Shown here: positions 11,958 to 22,715 of the stretch, one piece after another
How the letters are laid out: every line of letters begins with the position of its first letter
Position numbering within the stretch: position 1 is the first letter of the stretch
Assembly: GCF_000315625.1 (NCBI RefSeq)
Contig: NW_005434541.1
Location: 122,669 to 186,668, forward strand
Reading direction: 5' to 3'
Length of the DNA stretch: 64,000 bases
DNA from: Guillardia theta CCMP2712
Taxonomy: Eukaryota; Cryptophyceae; Pyrenomonadales; Geminigeraceae
Position numbers and translations under genes: made by a program
The notes under the pieces: model-generated
Database searches by the model: none
What the model saw: the letters and a program-made list of their open reading frames with translations, nothing else
What the model was told of the DNA's origin: nothing

Positions 11958-14900
11958 ATGATGGTGGTAGTGTTAAGAAAGCTCCTGGTCGTGCTCCTGC
12001 TGGCCCTGACGAGCGCGAAGAAGAAGCGGCATTCTACACGAGTGATGCCCATGAAGCAAACAAGTCAAGTCACTGACTGATCCTCAAGAATGCTCTCAAA
12101 GAAGCTTTCGACCTTCACCAGACTCAAAGGTGACTCTTATTGAAATCCTCTCCATGACATCATGTCTTACCGCTGTCAGGTATGCGGAAGCTGAAACCGC
12201 ATACAAACAAGCGATCGAGGTTTTCCGGAACAAGGTGAATGATGGAGACAGCAGGTAGATGAGAGGTCAACCCTTGCGATGCAAACCTTGTGCTTCAGTG
12301 TGTTGGAGCCCTACTCCATCGCTTGCCACAACCTCGCGCACATATCACATCATAACTTGCATAAGTCAGAAGCTGCGAGAGGTGTTTACTTTCCTTCATC
12401 TCAAATTTTCTACACGTATTCAAACCTGGTGTCTCGAATTTCATGCCCTTGAAAATTTTACCTTGTCGTCTCATAGAATTCTTCCTGGAGGCGACGAGAA
12501 TTTCTCCAAAATATTTCGAGGCCTATCACAACCTGGGTAACTCGGTCAGATCGTGAGTCCTGTCGCTCAGACTATCTTAGGTCAGGTGCTCCAGGATATG
12601 CAGAGATACCAAGAGGTGCACTGCAACTGATGAGGATGATGAGGAGGAGGTTGAGCTTCGCTTCTAGGCTATCACGTATTTCAAGATAGAGGCGAAGATT
12701 CGGCCTGGTAGCTAAGAAGCTTTCTTGCCGGGTATTGTTGACACGTGTTTGTGCGTGAAGACATCTCAGCCCCGTTACTGGCCGTGGCTTCCTGCTACAA
12801 TCATTTGAATGAAAGGGAGAAAGTATCGACACGAAAACCATGTCATCCATGATTGACGTCACAACTAGGCTGCTAAGTTCGCAGTGAAAGCAACCAAGCT
12901 GGATCCAACCAACACAGCTGCTTGGTGAGTGTCAGGCACAAGCGTTTCTACTCTCTTCAGATTAAGTTGAGTTCTCACGCCGTGGGGAAGGAATGGAGCT
13001 GGATGGTTTCTGCACTTGGCGGGTAGGGATGTACTTGAGCGACGATTAGGGTGACTAAAGAGAAAGGCCGTTCAAGAGATTCAGAGCGAGTTCTGAAGAA
13101 AGGAATCAGATTGCATCCAAGTGATGGCGGTGGTTTGGACCTTTCATCGGCTGACTCTTGGTGTTTGTAGACAACGCTCACATGTATCTCCATAGGTTTG
13201 AGACTGATTCGGTTCGAAGCTTTCAGTGACCCCTTGCAGAGGAAAGGCTTTGTCGGACCTTCACGACTGGGATGCTGCCGTAACATCAGCGGACAAAAGT
13301 ATTCCAATCTGAAGTTGAACATAAAGGCCTCCATGTTGCTCAAGTCCATCAAGCTGGAAAATAACAATCCGGAGTCGAAGCTGGCAAATAATACTTGTGT
13401 AAACACGCCGAAGTATGACACAGCTTGACAGCTGCTGGGAATGGTCTACTTTTCCAGTGCGGACAGGTATCGTCTATACAGCTGTTTCAGTCACTCAATC
13501 GCGAAGTGGGATCAAGAATGAAACTTCTGCTGTGTGGAAGCTGTGCAAGAGATAGTAAGTGGCGCTGCTTTTCAAACATCTCCTCATGACAACTTGTAGC
13601 CTACAAGAGGCTCTCAATGACGGACTGACGGGCAACAACGCATTGATTGCAATGAATCATATCGCACATGCTTCGTGGCAGGTAGAGGCAGCAAACGTTC
13701 CATTACCTGGAAGATGACGGGCCTTGACCGACAGCTCGGAGAGCATCAGCATGCACTTGGAGTTGTGGCTGCTGGGTTGAGAATGAATCCGAATTTCTGC
13801 GATCTCCACGTGCAGATTGTCTCCTTCAGGTTTTCATGCTGAGAGTCTTCCAGGTCAGGAGGCTGCAGCTGCAAATGATCGTCTGTAATTTCACAAACAT
13901 CGAGGAGGGTCGACGAGAAATTCTCCGGCTGGTCTCAGAGCAGGTTCCATGACTGAAATATGTTACCGTGAAGAGATTGATTTTGGTGTAGGTCAAACAA
14001 GGTCGGCCCCCGACCGTCAATCCTTTCACTCTGCTTGTACAAGCGACCTCTGCTCTACTCGCGATGACATTCGAGTAACTGCAATGGTGCAGATGTTGAA
14101 CATCGGGACGCCTCTCGACAGACTTTTCTTCTACAGAAAGTTCACCCTCGACAAGCAACTCGCTGCTACCCGGATGGTGGAATCGACGTTGGGGTCAAGG
14201 TTACGGAGGTTGTCAGTCGTTGAGCTCCGATGCGAGCTGACGAGGCACTACTAGGAATGGAGAACGAATAAGGGACCTTGAGACGTTTGCGATCAGAAAG
14301 TTGAAGATCGGCTTCTTGTCCGCCGACTTTCGCAGTCACCCCATGGGGTACATCATGTCCGACTTTTTCAAGGCAGCGAGAAGTGAGATGACGTGGCTTC
14401 AGGACTTTCAGGTCTCGTGCTCTCTCCTCGCCCCCTCTCTCTCGTTCACTCCTTGTAGGTGTTCGCGATCTCTTTGACTCAGGATGTCGATCATGTTGCA
14501 AGAGAGGTGCTGGCAGGGATCTGCTTCCTTTCCCCCAGTCTTTCGTGCGGTGTTTTACGAGAGTTCCTCTTGCTCTCATGATGGGCGTCTGTGTTCCTTC
14601 CGAAACCCTAAATCTATCCTTGGTTTACATTGTACAACATTTTTCAATCTCCCCTCTCTACGCGTCTCCTCTCCTCTCCTCTCCTCTCCTCTCCTCTCCT
14701 CTCCTCTCCTCTCCTCTCCTCTCCTCTCCTCTCCTCTCCTCTCCTCTCCTCTCCTCTCCATTGTTCTCGAATGTATCTTACAAACCAAACCAGGTCGAGC
14801 AAACAGTCGACGTGTTTCTTCGAGTTGGCCACCTAGACGACGAGAGGGCTGCGATAGAAATCCAGCAGCTGCGCCTGGACCTTGTGATTGAGTTGGGAGG

Positions 14901-15873
14901 GCACACTCGCGGCAGTCGGTTTCGTCTGCTCGCCCTCGACCTCGCCCCAGTTGTCATGCACTTTCAAGGGTCCATCAGCCTCCAGACTCGTCTCACTTCT
15001 CTGACTCTTATGCAGGTTTGCAGACACCATGGGGAGCGACTCTGTCCGTTACATGCTTGCTGACAAGGTCGTCGCGCCCCCTGAACTCCGCTCCTTGTAC
15101 AGCGAGCACCTCGTCTACCTCAGCCCCTCCTACCACTTCTACGCCCCCGAGCTCAATTGCTTCTCCGACTGGAATGCTGATGCTCCTCGTCGCAGCTCAG
15201 AGCGCGAGTTTCCGCTCTTTGACTCGCAGGTCAGTCCCGACCGCATAGAAGAGCACATGTGGCTGGCATGGACCCGCATCCTTCGCACCTCTCAGGGCAG
15301 CATCAGGCTCAGGCAGGGGCAGAACTCGCATGAGGAGCACGAGCTTCTGGAGGCGAACTTGAAGGCTGCGGCAGCTCGAGCAGGTCTATCTGCTTCCTCT
15401 CTTGTCTTTGTCCGGCAGATCCCGAGCAAGGAGGCTCACCTGCATCGTTTGGCGTCTGCTGATCTCTTCCTCGACACGGACTCATACTCTGCTCACTCTA
15501 CAGCCCTAGACGCTCTGTGGGCGGGGCTTCCTGTCCTCACTTTCCCTCGCGAATCGTTCTCAAGCCGCCCACCTAGCAGCTTCTTGCTCGCGTTGGGTGT
15601 GGGAGAGCTTGTGGCGAGAGGGTTGGGAGAGTATGAGGCGATGGCCAAGAGCCTCGCTAACAGTACTGGTGTAATGCAACGCTGGAGAGAGAAAGTGTGG
15701 GCTCGGAGGATGCAGTCGACCTTTTTCGACTCCAGGAAGAAGTTGCGGCAGATGAGGGTATGTCCGTGAGGGTGCTATGCAGTGGTGACCTCACCGACGC
15801 ACTACAGGCGGCTTTCAGGATGACGTGGGAAATTGGAGAGGACATGCACATCGTTGTAAGTGAGAACATCTAA
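11958..15873 (+). CDS. O-GlcNAc transferase-like GT41 glycosyltransferase with TPRs (many exons)
   Basis: Transfers a sugar (GlcNAc in OGT, fucose in SPY) to Ser/Thr of proteins. The N-terminal part has TPR-like exons: 'RYAEAETAYKQAIEVF' around 12.18-12.23 kb, 'KYFEAYHNLGNSVRS' near 12.5 kb, 'AKFAVKATKLDPTNTAAW' near 12.87-12.92 kb. The catalytic region is recognisable as 'KLKIGFLSADFRSHPMG' (14.30 kb), 'GGHTRGSRF' (14.9 kb), 'FADTMGSDSVRYMLADKVV' (15.02 kb) and 'DTDSYSAHSTALDALWAGLPV' (15.5 kb). The last intron (51 nt) ends at 15810 and the stop is at 15871-15873. Introns I could place are about 47-51 nt, plus one expanded by a CTCCT microsatellite. The first exon appears to begin at 11958 with a ~20-residue hydrophobic leader, joined by 47- and 50-nt introns to the first TPR; this start is less certain than the rest. 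Some middle exons are not resolved. Confidence 0.83.
14663..14759. repeat. (CTCCT)n microsatellite inside an intron
   Basis: About 19 units of a 5-bp pyrimidine repeat between two conserved exons of the GT41 gene. It expands an intron that would otherwise be short, and pyrimidine richness on the coding strand is compatible with a polypyrimidine tract. Confidence 0.9.
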
Positions 15874-15903
15874 AGATCTGACAATCCAAGCAAAGGAGCT
15901 AGT

Positions 15904-15985
15904 AGGATCAAGACACTAAGTTAAGGATCAAGACACGTAGTTAAGGATCAAGACACGTTGTGAAGGATCAAGACACGTGGTTGTG
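15904..15985. repeat. 20-bp tandem repeat, four copies
   Basis: Unit 'aggatcaagacacgtagtta' with small changes, directly after the GT41 stop codon. A separate 20-bp direct duplication (gtgagacaacaacatccact) lies at 16233-16273. Confidence 0.85.
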
Positions 15986-16373
15986 AAGGGTCAAGGAACC
16001 GGTCACTTCCTTTCCCTTATCTGCTGGCGGCTGCACACCGAAAAATGTTGCCCTACGAAGCTTAACAATCTTCTTCGTGACGTGGCAGCATAGCGCTACG
16101 GCTACCTGGTCTTGTCGGGGAAATAATTCCCATGTCTCACCCTCTAAAACCAAGTCGCGCTCAGTGTTATACATGGCTGAGTAGTGAGGCAGTTCTGACT
16201 GGATGGCTGAAAAAAAAAGCACCAGAGATCAAGTGAGACAACAACATCCACTGTGAGACAACAACATCCACTGTGATCATGTGAATCTGCTAGCTGTTTG
16301 GGAGGAGAGACAATTCAAGATCAACTTGGCATTTCAATCCCAATCACGCTTTGTGGTTTTGAGGTTCTCAGAC

Positions 16374-16645
16374 TTAGAGAAAGGCGGCAGTTCCCCTGTA
16401 CCAGTGGGAAGGAGCAGGAACGGTGTATCCCATACCAGCCTTGGAAGGATCAGCGAACATGCCACTGAGCTCTCCCGGGGAAGGAAGGCAGGAGGTCTCA
16501 GATCCACCAACGCAGTTGTGGGGAGCATCTAAACGAAACAAGTTCACGAGAAAATTAGAAAGCGCAACCAATTAATTCACTTACACATGTTGTTGGTGAT
16601 CTCAGGTCCGGCACCGAGAGCAGAAAGTGGGACGAGAGCGAAGAT
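16374..16645 (-). CDS. small Cys-containing protein, paralogue 1 (partial, 3' exons)
   Basis: Two exons are clear: 16645-16585 ('...ALGAGPEITNNM') and 16528-16374 ('HNCVGGSETSCL...GYTVPAPSHWYRG'), with a 56-nt intron between them and an acceptor site (CTCAG) before 16645. An upstream exon must therefore exist but was not found. The protein family is not recognised. It has two spaced cysteines and an aromatic C-terminus and is clearly related to the gene at 17962-18227, with the same intron position. Function unknown; perhaps secreted or plastid-located, which the missing N-terminus would decide. Confidence 0.62.
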
Positions 16646-16839
16646 CTGAGTTTCATAGAAATTAGAAAACAGACGCAAATGGATCGAACTCGAAACAGAC
16701 AGCTCCGGCACCGAAGGTCAGAAATGACAATCATCGAAAGAAGGCGAGCAGGTACAGCAGAAGGCGAACAGTTTGGAGATGAGCGCATGCAAGGACTCAA
16801 ACCATCACATTTCACAACTTTCATCTCCGACAAGACTCC

Positions 16840-17540
16840 CTCCCTCCCTCCCTCCGTCGCTCCGGCGCGTTCCTCTGCTCACCATTGTAGACCTGACGAT
16901 TCGTACACGCCGAAGAGTCAGTGTTCTTGTACCCCACGTTCATACCTACCCCTCCCTCTTGGATTGTTTCAACTTTTTGGACCCCATAATGTCCCCAAAT
17001 AGTACCCCACCTTTGAGCAAGTCATTATCGTTGGGTTGAAAAGGACCCCATCATTTTGACATACCCACCCCTGGGCTTCGAATCTCCGACACCGAGTTTA
17101 GGGTTTAGGGTTTAGAGGGTTTAGGGAGAAAATTGACCGTGAAACCTGCTCCTCCCCCCAATGACTACCCCTACCCCCCCACTAACCTTCAATCGCTATC
17201 TGTAGGTGGGTACAAGAAATATCTATTAGTCTATTGTTGATGGTACACAAATCTTAAGAAAATTTACCTGTTGTCGTACAGATTAAAATATTTTATTTAG
17301 TTCTAGATTTTAAACCCACATCGCCTCTGAGCAACATCTGTACCCATATTCTATAGGGTAGTACGATATCAAATCGGTGGTGGGGGTGGAGGAGTGGGAT
17401 GGTAGGGTGGGGTTATACAGGAAGTAAAACCATGCCCGTGGTGGGGTACCCCTGGGTGTTATTTTTTCAAAGGGGCAATTCACTGAGACCGAGCGCGAGC
17501 GAGCGATTGGGTGGGTACCCTTGGCTAATACAGCGGTAGG
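16840..17540. other. intergenic island rich in ACCCC/GGTACCCC, with interstitial telomeric repeats
   Basis: Repeated ACCCC, CCCCACC, GGTACCCC and their complements; no supported gene. Positions 17096-17126 hold four near-contiguous TTTAGGG units (one with an extra 'ag'), an interstitial telomeric seed on the + strand far from the arrays at 38 kb and beyond. Confidence 0.55.
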
Positions 17541-17961
17541 GTAGTTTGCACCTGAGGGGTGGGTGATACACCGAAGAAACAGCGAAGAGTCAAGGAGATG
17601 GCGGCGGGAAGTCGAAATGAGACAGCGGGAGGGAGCGAAGGGATGAAGGAGAGTGGAGGGAGGATAGAAGGAGGAATAGAATGTCCGATTAAGCACGCCC
17701 AGGATCCAATCAATTGATGAAAACACAACTCAAATACATTGATGACTGCGATGGAGGTCGGATTGTTCGGATGAGATGCGGAGGGAGCGAGGAATGCTCG
17801 TTGCAGAATGAACAGTGCTGAGTTTTGAAGAGAAGGGACATTACAAGTGCCACATTTATGCCACGATACACCTGTGCATTGCAAGAATGACTGTGGTAGG
17901 AAGAGGGAACATTATGTTGTCATGTTGTGCGTGTGGTCATTCCATGAACCTTGCTTGCAGT

Positions 17962-18227
17962 ATGCTCTTCAAGATTGTCCCTCTTGCTGCTCTCGGAGCT
18001 GGCCCTGAAATCACCAACAACATGGGTACAAATGGCACTGCTTACTATTTTGCGGGTGTAACTCAGTCGCAGCTGCCGTCCACAACTGCGTCGGCGGATC
18101 CGAGACCAGCTGCTTGCCTCCTCCTGGCGAGCTCGCTGTGATGTTCGCTGATCCCTCCAAGGCTGGACTTGGATACACCGTTCCTCCTCCTGCTCACTGG
18201 TACAAGTCTCAGGTTGCCATCTTGTAA
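17962..18227 (+). CDS. small Cys-containing protein, paralogue 2
   Basis: Exons ~17962-18040 ('...PLAALGAGPEITNNM') and ~18088-18227 ('HNCVGGSETSCLPPPGEL...GYTVPPPAHWYK'), separated by a 47-nt GT-AG intron. The sequence before 17962 ends in TTGCTTGCAG, so the first ATG shown may be preceded by another exon. Same family and intron position as 16374-16645, but on the opposite strand: the two copies are divergent with about 1.3 kb of island sequence between them. No known domain recognised. Confidence 0.62.
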
Positions 18228-18529
18228 GACTGAAAATGTCAGTCGTCAAGTCTTGTATTTGAGACGCTATGTACTTCATATAAATTTCGTTACATGATTT
18301 GTGAGATGTTATGTTCTGAGATAACCTTTGGCCCTGTTCCCGTCAAGTCGCAGAGTCCACAAATTCGATTTGCTGCGACTCATTGTGTCACATATCATCC
18401 CCCTAGACTCCTCACTGAGGCTCTAGTCACCTCAGTATGATCAACCTAGTCATGCTGAACGGTCACAAGCAACCGTCCGCTAGACCTGCTGAAAGTTGAA
18501 ACTTACAGTGTCAGGGTCTCCTACTATGA

Positions 18530-19110
18530 TCGTGATTGGAAGATTTAAGTTTGTAGTACCACTAGTATCATCACGGTCACGGCAGTGTACGCGGCAGCGG
18601 ATGATCTGACTCGGACTCGGACTCGACTATTAAATAAGTTGCCGCCTCCAGGCTCCCCCTCCGTGATCGGAGTCACAGTGACGTAGCCTACTTACGGTCG
18701 CCGGGCCGCCGCCGGGCAAAACTCAGTAGTACGGTACCGGCGGCACTGAAACCGTTGCCAGGAACCGTTGAACCGGCGGACGGCCCTTCACCGAAGCCCG
18801 GCGGGTTTCAGCCTGGCACTGCGGCAGGGGGCCCTGGGACTCAGTGACTCGGGAATACCGTACTGCAGAAAGACTGCGGCCGCCGTGCAGCGGCGTACGG
18901 TACCTCAGCCTAGTACCGGGCGCCGCGTACCGTCCCTGGCACTGTTAGTTTTAACTTAACTTTGAAGCCTACAGCCAGTACGGCCGCACAGGCTGCCACT
19001 CTGAGGCGGCCTCAGGCTGGCCGCATTTCACTCCGAGTCAAGTATCCCGAGTCATGCCACGGTATGGGCCGGGGCCGGGGCCCGGCCGGGCCCAGGTTGG
19101 CGAGGTCACT
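18530..19110. other. GC-rich intergenic island (CCGG/GAGTC word class)
   Basis: Dense in CGGACTCGG, GTACCGG, AACCGTTG, CCGGGC and GTCACTGA words. No coding signal. Same composition class as 1.27-1.89, 25.9-26.3 and 34.2-34.4 kb. Confidence 0.55.
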
Positions 19111-19232
19111 GAGTCAAGTGACTGTAGAACTAGAACAAGTGTATCAACATGTGCATGGAGGACGGGGGAAGCCATGAGGCCAGTCGGATCTCCTCTCAAG
19201 TCGCTTCCACCATAACCGCGCAAGCCCCCCAA

Positions 19233-19286
<54 letters not shown>

Positions 19287-19312
19287 AATGCTAATGCTCC
19301 TGCTCCTGCTAA

Positions 19313-19358
<46 letters not shown>
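19233..19358. repeat. (CCTGCT)n hexamer microsatellite
   Basis: About 21 units, a few altered to AATGCT, just upstream of the methyltransferase gene. The reverse complement of the same hexamer occurs at 22126-22204, immediately after that gene, so the gene is bracketed by inverted microsatellites. Confidence 0.92.
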
Positions 19359-19359
<1 letters not shown>

Positions 19360-19797
19360 ATATGCAATATCCTCATCATCATCCACGCCATTATCCAGAT
19401 CTTCACGCCACCAACTCCATTACCATTACTGTCAACACCGCCAACACAATTCTTCACCTTTCTTGCTTTCTTTCTCTAGCTCTGTGCCTTCAATTTCGTG
19501 GCAGTTCTTATTGGAGTATCCTGTAGCTGATATTGCTCATCAGTGCAGGTCGTGAACGCCTCCGACTGCCCCCGTGTCCTCGCAACGTGGAGACGCTGCC
19601 TCGCATCCTCCCTCATTAGTCATTTTCCTGATACCTCGCAACCAACAGAAGTGTCGCAGTCACTCGACCGTCTCCTCCTCCTCCTCCTAATCCTACTCCT
19701 TCCCCTCCTCTCACAGTCCTCTGTCTCTGGTTCACCTCCACGCAGCCTCTCTGGTGGACGGCGTGGAGGCCTTGTCCCGCCGGCTGAAAGCTCTGAG

Positions 19798-22110
19798 ATG
19801 AAGACCAAGGATTCGAGCAAGAAACGGAAAAGAATCGACGACGATTCCGAAGAACATGTGAAGGGTAAGACTGGGATGGAAAGGGATTCCGACTCACTGA
19901 AACCTGGCGCGCTGAATGATTCCGAGTCCGATCAAATGTTGAGGTCGAAGAAGGAAAAGAAGAAGCAAAAGGCTCAGAGAAAACTTAAGATCGTGCAAGA
20001 CAGTCAGGAGGTGGTGGAGGAGGAGGTCAATGAGCAGACGAAGGATAAGAAGAAGAAAAAGAAGAAAAAGGAGTCTTCTGAATTGAAAACGTACACAGAA
20101 GACAAGGATGTATCTGTGCAAGTCAAGATTGAGAAGAAGGATAAGAAGAAGAACAAGAAGAAAGAGACGATGGAGGAGGAAGACGATGGAAGCAATGACA
20201 AGGATTCAGAAGAAGAGACAGAGAGAAAGAAAATAAAAAGAGACAAGCAGAAGAATCTGAAGAAGAAGCAGAAGAAGCAGAGCAGCGAGAGCGAAGAGGA
20301 CGAAGATTCTCATAACAGGACAAGAGAAGGTGTCGAGTCCCCGACATCGCAACCAGCGCTTGTACGACACTCATTTGAAACGACCGACGCTGACCACGCG
20401 GAGACGCCAAGAGAAGCATATGAACACATCCTGCCGCTGCTTCACAAGATGGCAGAGGCAGCGAGCAAGAAGCCGTCGGAGCTACGCATCTACGACCCTT
20501 TCTTCTGCACGGGCTCCATGAAGCGACACCTGGCCAGCCTGGGCTTCACCAACGTCTACAACAAGAACGAAGACTTCTATGAGATGGTGAAGAGCAAGAG
20601 AATCCCCGAGCACGACATGGTCGTCACCAACCCTCCTTACTCCCTCGACCACATCCCTCGCTTCCTCCGCTGGCTCAGCGTCAACGACAAGCCCTGGCTT
20701 CTCCTCGTGCCTAACTACGTCTACACCAAGGACTACTTCTCCTCCTCCCTTCGCGGCCGCCTCCCCATGTTTCTCACGCCTCCTGGTCGCTACGTCTATG
20801 AGAGCCCCAAGCACGTGGCCAACGCGCAGGGCCAGGTGAGCAAACGAGCTAGAGAAGGAGGAAAAGCAGATGTGGGGAGAGCATGGATGAAGTGAAGAGC
20901 ACAAGGAGCAGAGCCCTGATGGAGGTTGTGCCAGATACGTAAGAGTGGAGAGCATAAGACAGCCCCTTATGTGAGCTTCTGGTACGTCGAGACACGGTGA
21001 GTTCTTCCTGTCTCTCCTCTGCTCGGTCCCACCACACTTTTTTCAGCTCCCCCTCCAACTCCCCCCTCCCCCCCCTCTTTGTCTGTCCCTCCCCTCCCCT
21101 CCTCCCTCCTGCCCGCTCTCTTGCTCGATTTGTGATGTGCCTACAATTTTTGATCTACCTGCGGACCCCCTCAATGTCTCTCCTTCGCTTTTGTCCTTTG
21201 CTTGCTTCTCATCGTCTAACTGTAATGAAAACAGTCCCATCATTCAGCCCAATCAGGTTCACACCTGGTGGATGGCAGAAAAAATGTTTGACAAGACAAA
21301 CTGCCGGTGATGATATAATCCCAGCTACCCTCCTCTCTGTCCTTGAACCGCATCATCGTTCTCTTCTTACTACTCTCTTCAAATCTCCTCGCTTTCCTTC
21401 CACTACTTTGTCTTTCTCGTCCTATTACTCTCTTTAGACCTTTCTCCCTTCTCCTCTTTACTCCCCATTCTCATCTATCCAGTATTCACGATCAGAATCC
21501 TTGGCTCTCTCTAGGAATCATCTGTCCCTGCGGTTGGACTTGTCACTAACTCTCATGAATTCGTTCTTTCTCACTTTCCATCCTCTGTCAAATCTTCATA
21601 TTGTTCCTTCTCCTTCTCCTCCTCCTGCAACTGCTCCACCTTATCCTTCTCTTCTTTATGCTACTCCTGCTCTTCTTCTTGCTTCTCATGCTCCTCCTCC
21701 TGCTCTCTCCTTCCGTTCTCCCCTGCAGGTTGTGCAAGAATGTGGAGCAGCTGCCTGCCAACATGAGAGACTCGTTCGATCCTCTCCGCAAGGTTCGACT
21801 TGCTTTCCCGTGCCTGCCTCATCGAGTGAATCTCAGCGACTGCCCAAGCACATGAGGAAAGCGATGAAGAAGTCGCACACAGCAGATGGCAGGTTGATTC
21901 TGCTGCCCTCCTCCTTCGCTCCTCTTTGCTTCTCCTCCCTTGTCCTTCTCAGTCCCATCCTCTCGTTCTTGAGCGTTATCCCTCCTGCACTTCCTCTGCT
22001 CGTCTCTCTTCACCCAAACTAGCCGTACCTTCTTATGTTCCTCACCTCGCAGGCCGCTGTGCAAGCAGTGCGGACAAGTCCACGGCAATTGCAAGCACAC
22101 GCGACAGTGA
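19798..22110 (+). CDS. NPPY-type amino-methyltransferase with long charged N-terminus (multi-exon)
   Basis: Predicted SAM-dependent amino-methyltransferase (N6-adenine or N4-cytosine class, or an RNA/protein equivalent). Residues 1-~180 are Lys/Glu-rich, nuclear or nucleolar in style. The MTase core follows: 'IYDPFFCTGSMKRHL' (SAM-binding-like loop) and 'HDMVVTNPPYS' (NPPY catalytic motif), then 'LLLVPNYVYTKDYF'. Exon 1 ends at 20838 before a ~97-nt intron; exon 2 (~20935-20999) gives 'KTAPYVSFWYVETR'; later exons near 21.73-21.79 and 21.84-21.89 kb are less sure. The final exon (about 22053-22110) encodes 'LCKQCGQVHGNCKHTRQ', a CxxC...C knuckle. The exact start is unsure because the open frame extends upstream; I chose the ATG at 19798, which opens the charged segment. 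I believe similar proteins occur in other protists, but this needs a search. Confidence 0.75.
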
Positions 22111-22124
22111 TAGATGACTACGAG

Positions 22125-22125
<1 letters not shown>

Positions 22126-22204
<79 letters not shown>
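22126..22204. repeat. (GGAGCA)n hexamer microsatellite
   Basis: About 13 perfect units, the reverse complement of the array at 19233-19358. It starts 16 bp after the methyltransferase stop codon. The following 22.2-22.7 kb shows no supported gene. Confidence 0.92.
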
Positions 22205-22206
<2 letters not shown>

Positions 22207-22715
22207 AAGAAATGCGGCAGGAGGGGATTACACTTGATTTTGTTAAAGAAGAGTGGTCAAGCCTACTAGCAGCTTGGGGTGTGACAGGCAACTTGAAATG
22301 ACGTTGGCAGTCGGCAGCTGAAATCCGAAAGTTTGCGGGATGTTTGTTGTACACCAGCTGGGAGAGTGGAGGAGGCAGCAGATGCCAGTGAAATCAATCG
22401 CACTTGATGCTGCAGAGAAGTAAGTTGAAGCACATGCGAAACTTGAAGGAAGAGCGTGGAGGATGGTAAACAGGCAGCGGGAGAGAGCCAAGAATAATCA
22501 GAGGAGGAGAAAACAAGCAACAAGCACGAGCATGCAAAACGAGGATTCACGCACCACAAGGAACTAGAAAGGATGATGCAGCAGGGAAAACAGAGAAAGA
22601 GGAACAGGGATTGGGAAAGAGGAATTGATGGCAAAGCTGGAGATAAGGGAGAGAAGAGCGGTGGATGTTGAGGCAGATGCAGATGTAGAGAGTGGGGATG
22701 TTGGCAGGTACTGAC

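Noticed and set aside
11462-12052. Minus-strand ORF of 196 codons with a 12-residue repeat
   Set aside because: The repeat comes from the 36-bp DNA repeat, and the frame overlaps the likely first exon of the GT41 gene on the other strand.
14545-15063. Protein with (LLSSP)n repeat
   Set aside because: The CTCCT microsatellite lies in an intron between conserved GT41 exons.
19149-19526. Ala-Pro repeat protein (APAPAP)
   Set aside because: Translation of the CCTGCT microsatellite with no supporting flanking sequence.
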